From: Microvirga arabica
GTDB taxonomy: Bacteria; Pseudomonadota; Alphaproteobacteria; Rhizobiales; Beijerinckiaceae
DNA length: 64,000 nucleotides
Direction: 5' to 3'
Assembly (NCBI RefSeq): GCF_016811235.1
Contig: NZ_JAFBID010000021.1
Span: forward strand, 20,042-84,041
Below are positions 16,673 to 24,286 of this stretch, in pieces (the first letter of the stretch is position 1; each line of letters opens with the position of its first letter). The notes beneath the pieces are model-generated. The model was not told the origin of the DNA, did not search any database, and was given only the letters and a program-made list of their open reading frames with translations. A program made the translations under genes and the position numbers.

Positions 16673-16695
16673 ATATGTCAGCATTACTGACATAT
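16673..16695 (+). promoter_or_regulatory. 23-bp palindromic operator candidate before the indolepyruvate oxidoreductase gene
   Basis: Perfect 9-base arms ATATGTCAG and CTGACATAT with a 5-base spacer, about 60 bases before the start codon and just downstream of a TTGACG -35-like hexamer (16656-16661). The symmetry and the position overlapping the expected -10 region are what one expects of a dimeric repressor site (TetR, MarR or GntR type). No regulator gene is adjacent, so the regulator is unknown. Confidence 0.6.
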
Positions 16696-16754
16696 TTCAT
16701 ACAACGAGACCGGATCACCGGCAGAGGGGCGAGAGCCTCAGGAGGAAACGGATC

Positions 16755-19700
16755 ATGGCCGAAGGTTCTGGTGCGCTTCGCAGCGTCACGCTCGACGACA
16801 AATACGATCTGTCCAAGGATCACGTTTTCATCACCGGAACGCAGGCCGTCATCCGCATGCTGCTGATGCAGCGCGAGCGCGACCGGCTGGCCGGCCTCAA
16901 CACGGCCGGCCTCGTGTCCGGCTATCGCGGTTCCCCCATCGGCGGTCTCGACCAGAACCTATGGCGCGCCCGGAAGTGGCTGGACCAGTCGAACATCGTC
17001 TTCCAGCCGGGCCTCAACGAGGAACTCGCCGCCACCGCCATCTGGGGCGCGCAGCAGGCCGAGGTTCGCGGCGAAGGCAAGTATGACGGCGTCTTCGGCC
17101 TCTGGTACGGCAAGGGCCCGGGCGTCGACCGCTCGGGCGACGTGTTCCGTCACGCCAACATGGCCGGTTCGTCCAAGCACGGCGGCGTGCTCGCGCTCAT
17201 GGGCGACGATCACACGGCGGAATCCTCCACCGTCGCGCACCAGTCCGAATTCCACTTCGTCGACGTGATGATCCCGATCCTGAACCCGGCAGGCGTTCAG
17301 GAGATCCTCGATTACGGCCTTTACGGCTATGCCATGAGCCGCTTCTGCGGCACCTGGGTGGCGTTCAAATGCGTGAAGGACAACATCGAATCGACCTCTT
17401 CCGTCGATGCGTCGCTCGACCGCGTGAAGATCATCATTCCTGACGACTTCACGATGCCGCCGGGCGGCCTCAACATCCGCGGCCGCGACGGCGTGCTCGA
17501 CCAGGAGGCGCGGCTTCAGGACTTCAAGCGCGACGCCATGCTGGCCTTCGTGCGCGCCAACAACCTCAACCGCATCGTCCTCTCCGGCGGGCGCAACCCG
17601 AAGATCGGCATCATTACGGTTGGCAAGTCCTATCTCGACGTGCGCCAGGCGCTGGACGAGCTCGGCCTCGACGAGGTGAAGGCCAACGACATGGGCCTGC
17701 GCCTCTACAAGGTCGCCTGCCCCTGGCCTCTCTCTCAAGCCGAGCTGGTGGACTTCGCCCGCGGCCTCGACAAGGTGATCGTGGTCGAGGAGAAGCGCTC
17801 CCTCATCGAGGTGCAGCTGCGCGAGGAGCTCTACGGCACGGCCAACCAGCCGGTCTGCATCGGCAAGAAGGACGAGGAGGGCCGCTGGCTCTTCCCGGTG
17901 AAGGGTGCGCTCGACCCCAACGACATCGCCATTGCCATCGGCGAGCGTCTGCTGGCCTATCACAACAACGACGATCTGCGCGGCCGCGTGGCGCGGCTTC
18001 GCCATGCGCAGGACGTGCTGGCGACGACCGGCGATGTGGCTAATCGCGTGCCGCATTTCTGCGCCGGCTGCCCGCACAACTCGTCCACCAAGGTGCCCGA
18101 GGGCATGCGCGCCTATGCGGGCATCGGCTGCCACTACATGGTGCAGTGGATGGACCGCTCCACGGAAGGCTTCACCCAGATGGGCGGCGAGGGCGCGAAC
18201 TGGATCGGCGAAGCGCCGTTTTCCAAGCGCGGCCACGTGTTTCAGAATCTCGGCGACGGCACCTACAACCATTCGGGCGTGCTGGCCCTGCGCTGGTCGA
18301 TCCACACCAAGACGAACGTCACCTACAAGATCCTCTTCAACGACGCCGTCGCCATGACCGGCGGGCAGAAGCATGAGGGCGGGCTCACCGTCGACATGAT
18401 TGCCCGCCAGGTGCGGGAAGAAGGCGTCGAGCGCATCGCCCTCGTGACCGACGAGCCGCACAAGTACCCGAAGGAGATCCGCTGGCCGGCTGGCATGACG
18501 ATCCATCACCGCAGCGAGCTCGAGGCCGTGCAGCGCCAGCTCGCGGAAGTGCCCGGTGTGTCGGTGATGATTTACGACCAGACCTGCGCGTCGGAAAAGC
18601 GCCGCCGCCGCAAGCGCGGCGAGTTTCCGGACCCGGACAAGCGCGTCATCATCAACGATCTCGTGTGCGAAGCCTGCGGCGACTGCTCGGTGCAGTCCAA
18701 CTGCGTGGCCGTGCAGCCGGTGGAGACCGAGTTCGGCCGCAAGCGCCAGATCGACCAGTCGAACTGCAACAAGGACTTCTCCTGCGTGAACGGCTTCTGC
18801 CCGTCCTTCGTGACGGTGCACGGCGCCAAGGTGAAGAAGGCCGTGCCCGAGACCGTCTCGACGGAAGGCATGACCTTTAACCCGCTGCCCGATCCGGTGA
18901 TCCCCGCCATCGACCGCACCTTCAACGTGATCGTGACGGGCGTGGGCGGCACGGGTGTCGTCACCATCGGGGCGATCCTCGGCATGGCGGCGCACCTGGA
19001 AGGCAAGGGCCTGGGCATGATCGACATGGCCGGCCTCGCCCAGAAGGGCGGCGCGGTCTACAGCCACGTGCGCCTCGCCAACAACCAGGACGACATTCAC
19101 GCCATCCGCGTGAGCGCGGAATCCGCCCATCTCGTGCTCGGCTGCGATCTCGTGGTGACCGGCACCAAGAAGGTGCTGGCAGCCGTGAAGGAGGGGCAGA
19201 CGGCGCTCGTGGTGAACACCGCGGAGGTGATGCCGGGCGAGTTCACCCGCAACGCGGACTTCTCCCTGCCGACGGAGCGCTTGAAGCGCGCCATCAGGTC
19301 GGCGGCGGGTGCCGAGGGCGTGTCCTTCGTCGATGCGACGGCGATTGCCACCGCGCTTCTCGGCAATGCGATTGCGGCCAACATGTTCATGCTGGGCTAT
19401 GCCTACCAGACCGGCCGCGTTCCGCTCTCGGGCGCTGCCATCGAGAAGGCCATCGAGCTCAACGGCGAAGCGGTGAAGATGAACCTTACCGCCTTCACCT
19501 GGGGCCGCCGTGCGGCCGCCGAGCCGGGGCTCATTGCGTCCGTGATCGGCGAGATGAAGGCGCCGACGGAATCGCGCAAGCTCTCTGAGACCTTGGATGA
19601 GGTAATCGAGCGTCGTGTCGCTTTCCTGTCCGGTTACCAGAGCCGGCGCTACGCACGGCGCTACAGCACCCTGGTCGAGCGCGTGCGCGCGGCCGAGGAC

Positions 19701-20255
19701 AAGGCTGTGCCGGGCTCGACGGCTCTCACCGATGCGGTAGCACGCTCCCTCTTCAAGCTCATGGCCTACAAGGACGAGTACGAGGTGGCCCGTCTCTACA
19801 CGAACGGTCACTTCGAGAAGCAGGTTGCGTCAGCTTTTGAGGGCGAGAACCTGCGTTACGAGTTCCACATGGCGCCGCCGGTTCTCGCCAAGAAGGACCC
19901 GGTCACCGGCCTTCCGCGCAAGATGAGCTTCGGGCCCTGGATGCTCAAGGCCATGGGCGTTCTGGCGAAGTTCAAGGCATTGCGCGGCACGCCGCTTGAT
20001 GTCTTTGGCTACACCCATGAGCGCCGCACCGAGCGACAACTCATCCGCGAGTTCGAGAGCCGGATCGAGGAGATCGTGGCGAAGCTCAATGCCGGCAACC
20101 ATGCCACCGCCATCGGGCTCGCCGGCATCCCGCAGAAGATCCGCGGCTTCGGTCACATCAAGGAGCGGAACCTGAAAGCCGCAAAGGCGGAGGAGGCCGA
20201 TCTGCTGGCCAAGTTCCGCGCCGATCCGCAGCCGTTGGCCGTTGCGGCGGAGTAA
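16755..20255 (+). CDS. Indolepyruvate ferredoxin oxidoreductase, fused IorA-IorB type
   Basis: A 1166-residue cytosolic enzyme that oxidatively decarboxylates aryl pyruvates (indolepyruvate, phenylpyruvate) to aryl-acetyl-CoA, passing electrons to ferredoxin. The N-terminal part (SGYRGSPIGGLDQ near 55) and the middle TPP-binding part (HFCAGCPHNSS near 434, GIGCHYM) are followed by a Cys-rich region near 637-680 (CEACGDCSVQSNC, CNKDFSCVNGFC), and the gamma domain starts at TGVGGTGVVTIGAIL near 724. The start at 16755 is fixed by a strong AGGAGG ribosome site; reading further upstream would include the palindrome. The facing aromatic aminotransferase could make its substrate. Confidence 0.92.
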   Translation: MAEGSGALRSVTLDDKYDLSKDHVFITGTQAVIRMLLMQRERDRLAGLNTAGLVSGYRGSPIGGLDQNLWRARKWLDQSNIVFQPGLNEELAATAIWGAQQAEVRGEGKYDGVFGLWYGKGPGVDRSGDVFRHANMAGSSKHGGVLALMGDDHTAESSTVAHQSEFHFVDVMIPILNPAGVQEILDYGLYGYAMSRFCGTWVAFKCVKDNIESTSSVDASLDRVKIIIPDDFTMPPGGLNIRGRDGVLDQEARLQDFKRDAMLAFVRANNLNRIVLSGGRNPKIGIITVGKSYLDVRQALDELGLDEVKANDMGLRLYKVACPWPLSQAELVDFARGLDKVIVVEEKRSLIEVQLREELYGTANQPVCIGKKDEEGRWLFPVKGALDPNDIAIAIGERLLAYHNNDDLRGRVARLRHAQDVLATTGDVANRVPHFCAGCPHNSSTKVPEGMRAYAGIGCHYMVQWMDRSTEGFTQMGGEGANWIGEAPFSKRGHVFQNLGDGTYNHSGVLALRWSIHTKTNVTYKILFNDAVAMTGGQKHEGGLTVDMIARQVREEGVERIALVTDEPHKYPKEIRWPAGMTIHHRSELEAVQRQLAEVPGVSVMIYDQTCASEKRRRRKRGEFPDPDKRVIINDLVCEACGDCSVQSNCVAVQPVETEFGRKRQIDQSNCNKDFSCVNGFCPSFVTVHGAKVKKAVPETVSTEGMTFNPLPDPVIPAIDRTFNVIVTGVGGTGVVTIGAILGMAAHLEGKGLGMIDMAGLAQKGGAVYSHVRLANNQDDIHAIRVSAESAHLVLGCDLVVTGTKKVLAAVKEGQTALVVNTAEVMPGEFTRNADFSLPTERLKRAIRSAAGAEGVSFVDATAIATALLGNAIAANMFMLGYAYQTGRVPLSGAAIEKAIELNGEAVKMNLTAFTWGRRAAAEPGLIASVIGEMKAPTESRKLSETLDEVIERRVAFLSGYQSRRYARRYSTLVERVRAAEDKAVPGSTALTDAVARSLFKLMAYKDEYEVARLYTNGHFEKQVASAFEGENLRYEFHMAPPVLAKKDPVTGLPRKMSFGPWMLKAMGVLAKFKALRGTPLDVFGYTHERRTERQLIREFESRIEEIVAKLNAGNHATAIGLAGIPQKIRGFGHIKERNLKAAKAEEADLLAKFRADPQPLAVAAE

Positions 20256-20283
20256 AAACTTACTCCATACAACCTATATTTCA

Positions 20284-20367
20284 CGTCATGGCCGGGCTTG
20301 TCCCGGCCATCCACGTTTTAAGAGCCGCGAGAAAACGTGGATCCCCGGAACAAGCCCGGGGATGACG
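20284..20367. repeat. Palindromic intergenic repeat
   Basis: Two nested hairpin modules, GTCATGGCCGGGCTTGTCCC with its partner and CCCCGGAACAAGCCCGGGG, linked by ACGTTTT/AAAACGT arms. This is the common rhizobial REP-like pattern. It separates two convergent genes and could also act as a terminator for both. Confidence 0.8.
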
Positions 20368-20382
20368 ACGAGGCAATGTTCT

Positions 20383-21588
20383 TCAGCCTCGCGCCTGGCT
20401 CACCTCGACGAAGCTCTTTGCCACCTTCGGCACGTTGGCTTCGTTAAGGCCCGCCACGCACATGCGGCCGGAGCCCACAAGATAGACGCCGTCGCGCTCG
20501 CGCAGGGTCGTGACCTGCTGCTCGTCCAGCCCTGTGTAGCTGAACATGCCGCGCTGGTTCGTGAGGAACCCGACATCGACCTCGTTCGACAGGGAGCGGA
20601 TCTCGTCGGCGAGGCGCTTGCGCATGGAATCCATGCGGGTGCGCATGGTCCCGACCTCGCGAATCCATTGGGCGCGCAGGTCGTCGTTGCCGAGCACCGT
20701 GGCGACAAGCAGTCCGGCGGTCATCGGCGGGCTCGAATAGCTGCGGCGCACGGCGAGCTTGAGCTGCCCAAGCACGCGCTCGGCCTCGTCATGATCGCGG
20801 CACACGACGCTCAGGCCGCCGCAGCGCTCGCCATAGAGCGAGAAGTTCTTCGAGAAGGAATTGGCCACGAGGCAGCTCGCGCGCTCCGCGTAGCGGCGCA
20901 CGAAGGCGGCATCGTCGTCGAGGCTGGCGCCGAAGCCCTGGTAGGCCATGTCGAACACCACGATGTGGCCCTTGGCGACAAGCACGTCGGTCACGGCCGC
21001 CTGCTGCCGCTCGTCGAGGTCGACGCCGGTGGGGTTGTGGCAGACGGGCTGGATCACCACGATGGAGCCGGCTTCCGCTGCCTCAAGGGCTTTCACCATG
21101 CCGTCGAAGTCAACCGAGCGGTTGGCGCGGTTCCAATAGGGGTAGGTTGCTGTCTTGAAGCCCGCCCGCTGGAACAGACCGTGATGGTTGTCCCAGGTGG
21201 GATCACTGACGAGAACGGTGCGGCCGGGGCAGTGCTTGGCCAGAAAATCGGCCGCGATGCCCACAGCCCCCGTGCCGCCGAGGGTCTGGATCGTCGCGAT
21301 GCGCTTCTCAGTCAGGGCCGGATGAGCCGCGCCGAAGATCAGCTTCTGCACACCCTCGCGGTAGGCGGCATGGCCTTCCATCGGCAGGTAGGGACGCTCC
21401 GCGAATCCGATGCGCTCGTAGGCAGCCCGCACGGAGCCCAGCACCGGAAGGCGTCCCTGCTCGTCGGTGTAGACGCCGATGCTGAGGTTCACCTTCTCTG
21501 GGCGCGGATCGGTCTTGAAGCTGTCGTTGAGCGAAAGGATCGGGTCGCCCGCGAAGGCTTCCACCTGGCCGAACAGGGATTCCGTCAT
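20383..21588 (-). CDS. tyrB: Aromatic amino acid aminotransferase
   Basis: A 401-residue class I PLP aminotransferase. The start at 21588 (MTESLFGQVEAF) has a GGAG ribosome site; a longer frame adds 14 atypical residues. The substrate region VNLSIGVYTDEQGRLPVL, the PLP-contacting CHNPTGVDL and the PLP-lysine region VANSFSKNFSLYGER are all present. It moves amino groups between aromatic amino acids or aspartate and 2-oxoglutarate. Convergence with the indolepyruvate oxidoreductase supports aromatic specificity and a short route from Trp/Phe/Tyr to aryl-acetyl-CoA. Aspartate aminotransferase is the alternative. Confidence 0.88.
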   Translation of the reverse strand: MTESLFGQVEAFAGDPILSLNDSFKTDPRPEKVNLSIGVYTDEQGRLPVLGSVRAAYERIGFAERPYLPMEGHAAYREGVQKLIFGAAHPALTEKRIATIQTLGGTGAVGIAADFLAKHCPGRTVLVSDPTWDNHHGLFQRAGFKTATYPYWNRANRSVDFDGMVKALEAAEAGSIVVIQPVCHNPTGVDLDERQQAAVTDVLVAKGHIVVFDMAYQGFGASLDDDAAFVRRYAERASCLVANSFSKNFSLYGERCGGLSVVCRDHDEAERVLGQLKLAVRRSYSSPPMTAGLLVATVLGNDDLRAQWIREVGTMRTRMDSMRKRLADEIRSLSNEVDVGFLTNQRGMFSYTGLDEQQVTTLRERDGVYLVGSGRMCVAGLNEANVPKVAKSFVEVSQARG

Positions 21589-21690
21589 GCTGATCTCCAA
21601 GCCTGTCGCGGCAGCCTGCCTGCGACGCATCGTCGGTGCCGCGAGACGTAGCCTCTGGGAGGGTCTCTCGGCAAGGTGCTTCGTCAGTTC

Positions 21691-22398
21691 TCAGGTATCC
21701 AGCCGCCAATCGATCGGCTCAAGCCCTTTCTCCACGAGCCAGGCATTGGCTTGGCTGAAGGGTTTCGTGCCGCGAAAATCATTGAGCCGGTTCAACGGCG
21801 AGGGATGACCGGCCTCGATCACGAGATGCTTCGTCCGGTCCACCAGCGCCGCGCGCTTGCGGGCAGGGCCGCCCCACAGCAGGAACACGACGGCAGGCTG
21901 TTGCTGCGAGATGGCGGTGATAGCCTGATCGACCAGGGCCGACCAGCCCAATTTCATGTGGGCTCCCGATTTCCCGGCCTCCACCGTCAGAGCCGTATTG
22001 ATGAGCAGCACGCCCTGCCGGGCCCATTTCGAGAGGTCTCCCGATGCGGGCATCGGCACGTCCAGATCCTCCGCCATCTCGCGCAGGATTGTCCGCAGCG
22101 AGGCGGGCAGCCGCCGGGAGCCGCGATAGGAGAAGGCGAGCCCGTGGGAATCGCCCGGCGTGGGGTAGGGGTCCTGACCCAGGACCATCACCTTGACCTT
22201 TTCCAGGGGCGTGAGGCTGATGCTGGTGAACACGGCGTCCGGCGGTGGCAGCACCTGGGCACCCGAGGCGATCGCCGCATCGACCTTGGCCGTGACAGCC
22301 TCAGCGCTCCCGTCCTGGAAGAAGGGCAGCCTGAGCCACCCCTCTGCCCCGGGCTTGGCGCGGAACTCGTCAAGAGCTTGGCTGATGGGACCGGTCAT
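21691..22398 (-). CDS. ung: Uracil-DNA glycosylase, variant family 1
   Basis: A 235-residue DNA repair enzyme that removes uracil from DNA. The catalytic motif reads VLGQDPYPTPGDSHGLAFS near residue 72, keeping the catalytic Asp and the Tyr but replacing the usual PYHGP with PYPTP. The minor-groove loop reads HPSPLNRLNDFRGTKPFS near 198, different from the usual HPSPLSxxRGFxG form. GVLLINTALTVEAGKSGAH near 131 is standard. The variations suggest a separate subgroup, so inhibitor and substrate behaviour may differ. Confidence 0.9.
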   Translation of the reverse strand: MTGPISQALDEFRAKPGAEGWLRLPFFQDGSAEAVTAKVDAAIASGAQVLPPPDAVFTSISLTPLEKVKVMVLGQDPYPTPGDSHGLAFSYRGSRRLPASLRTILREMAEDLDVPMPASGDLSKWARQGVLLINTALTVEAGKSGAHMKLGWSALVDQAITAISQQQPAVVFLLWGGPARKRAALVDRTKHLVIEAGHPSPLNRLNDFRGTKPFSQANAWLVEKGLEPIDWRLDT

Positions 22399-22598
22399 GG
22401 AGAGGTCGCGCCTTTCTTCGGATTCAGGGTGCCGACGCTATGCCGGCTAAGAGAACGTGGTGGGATGCGGCAGAAGGACATCGGGAATGCCGCGAACGGG
22501 ATCCGCGAAAGTGTCGACAGCATGTTACTTCTGTGACACGTTTCCGGTCTAGGCTCCACGCCTCCCACCGTGGATCCCACCTGCTACGAGGACTTTGT

Positions 22599-24110
22599 AT
22601 GATGCTTCAGAGCCGCCCCTCCGCCGCCCTGCGCGCCGGCTTTCTTGGACTATCCCTGTTGCTGTCGGGCACGGCCCTGGCGCAGGAGGCCGTGACGATC
22701 CGCTTCGTCCATACCAACGATATCGATCGCATGAGCGCCGAGAAGGGCCGCGGCGGCTTCGCCCGCCTGGCGACGGTGGTCAAGGAGGAGAAGGCGAAGG
22801 GCAATGCCTTCTTCATCCATGCCGGCGACACGATCTCGCCCTCGCTCCTCTCGGGCTTCGACAAGGGCGCCCACGTCATCGACATCCTGAACCGCATGGG
22901 CGTTGATGCCATGGCGCCAGGCAACCATGAGTTCGATCTCGGCGACGCGGCCTTCCGCGCCCGCATGGCCGAGGCCAAGTTCGATGTGCTGGCCACCAAC
23001 ATCGTCGATGGCAACGGCCTTCCTGCCAACACCAAGGCCGACAAGATGATCGAGGTGCAGGGCGTGAAGATCGGCCTCTTCGGCCTCACCACAGAGGATA
23101 CGCCGATCGCGTCGAGCCCCGGCACCATCAAGTTCTCCTCCACCATCGACACGGCCCGCGCGAAGTCCAAGGAGCTGCGCGAGAAGGGCGCCGACATCGT
23201 CGTTGCCATCGCCCATACGCCGCTCGAGGTGGACATGATCATCGCCCGCTCCGCCGGCGTGGACGTGATCATCGGCGGCCATGACGAGCACCTGCTCGCC
23301 TTCTACGACGGCAAGGTCGTCCTGTCGGAAGCCGAGTCCCAGGCTAATTTCGTCAACGTCGTCGAGCTATCGGTGAACAAGGCGACGAAGGACGGCAAGA
23401 CCACCGTCACCTGGTCGCCGAACTTCCGCATCGTCGATACGGTCAGCGTGAAGCCGGATCCCGACATCGAGGCCGTGGTGAAGGGCTACGAGGATAAGCT
23501 GTCCAAGGAGCTCGATATCGAGATCGGCACGACGGAGACACCCCTCGACAGCCGCCGCGCCACCGTGCGCGGAGGCGAAGCTGCCATGGGCAACCTGATC
23601 GCCGATGCCATGAAGGCCGCGGTCGGGGCCGACGTCGCCATCACCAATGGCGGCGGCATCCGGGCCGACAAGCAGTACCAGGCCGGTCAGAAGCTGACCC
23701 GGCGCGACATCCTGTCCGAAATGCCCTTCGGCAACACCACCGTGCTGCTCGAGGTGACCGGTGCCCAGATCAAGGACGCGCTCGAGAACGGCGTCAGCCA
23801 GGTGCGCGAGCTCGGCGGGCGCTTCCCGCAGGTGTCCGGCATCGTGGCCGAGGTCGACGTGAAGGAGCCGGTCGGCAGCCGCGTGAAGTCGGTCAAGATC
23901 AACGGCCAGCCGCTCGATCCGGCCAAGATCTACAAGCTCGCCACCAACGACTTCGTCGGCCGCGGGGGTGACGGCTACCGCTCGTTCATCGGCGCCAAGT
24001 CGCTCATCGATGCCTCCGCCAGCCAGCTCATGGCGAGCCAGGTGATCGACTATGTGGCCAAGGCCGGTAAGGTGGCGCCGAAGGTCGAGGGCCGCGTCGT
24101 TCTGCGCTGA
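22599..24110 (+). CDS. Secreted 5'-nucleotidase/UDP-sugar hydrolase family protein
   Basis: A 503-residue periplasmic metallophosphatase. A GAGGA ribosome site precedes the tandem ATG at 22599/22602. A signal peptide ends near ALAQEA (residue 30). The calcineurin-like metal site is seen in FVHTNDID, HAGDTISPS, PGNHEFD and GGHDEHL; the C-terminal 5'-nucleotidase domain holds TNGGGIRADK and the FVGRGGDGY substrate motif. It releases phosphate and nucleosides from extracellular nucleotides. The usual TNDxHG motif is TNDIDR here. Monocistronic, with a terminator just downstream. Confidence 0.9.
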   Translation: MMLQSRPSAALRAGFLGLSLLLSGTALAQEAVTIRFVHTNDIDRMSAEKGRGGFARLATVVKEEKAKGNAFFIHAGDTISPSLLSGFDKGAHVIDILNRMGVDAMAPGNHEFDLGDAAFRARMAEAKFDVLATNIVDGNGLPANTKADKMIEVQGVKIGLFGLTTEDTPIASSPGTIKFSSTIDTARAKSKELREKGADIVVAIAHTPLEVDMIIARSAGVDVIIGGHDEHLLAFYDGKVVLSEAESQANFVNVVELSVNKATKDGKTTVTWSPNFRIVDTVSVKPDPDIEAVVKGYEDKLSKELDIEIGTTETPLDSRRATVRGGEAAMGNLIADAMKAAVGADVAITNGGGIRADKQYQAGQKLTRRDILSEMPFGNTTVLLEVTGAQIKDALENGVSQVRELGGRFPQVSGIVAEVDVKEPVGSRVKSVKINGQPLDPAKIYKLATNDFVGRGGDGYRSFIGAKSLIDASASQLMASQVIDYVAKAGKVAPKVEGRVVLR

Positions 24111-24135
24111 TCCAAACGCACTTTTTCGAACTTGG

Positions 24136-24167
24136 CGCCGGGATCCGAAAGGGTCCCGGCGTTTTTT
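24136..24167 (+). terminator. Rho-independent terminator after the 5'-nucleotidase gene
   Basis: Arms CGCCGGGATCC and GGGTCCCGGCG (one mismatch), loop GAAA, followed by six T. Confidence 0.9.
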
Positions 24168-24286
24168 ATGGATTACGGAGTCGGCGCGACGTCCGGGCGC
24201 ATCCCGCTCGCGCCTGAGGCAAGATAGGTCGCACTCCCCTGGTCAACGGGAAGGCAAGACGTAAATTCCCACTCCATCAACGGCAT

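Noticed and set aside
16959..19811. 950-codon open frame antisense to the indolepyruvate oxidoreductase gene
   Set aside because: It mirrors the codon structure of a clear enzyme gene on the other strand; its translation is His/Arg/Val-rich with no recognisable domain, as expected in high-GC DNA.
20242..21651. 469-codon frame antisense to the aminotransferase gene
   Set aside because: Shadow of a clear PLP enzyme; begins in the palindromic repeat.
22520..22545. GTTAC-TTCT-GTGAC as a Pho box for the 5'-nucleotidase gene
   Set aside because: The half-sites are not in the 11-base direct-repeat spacing expected of a Pho box; the match is too weak.
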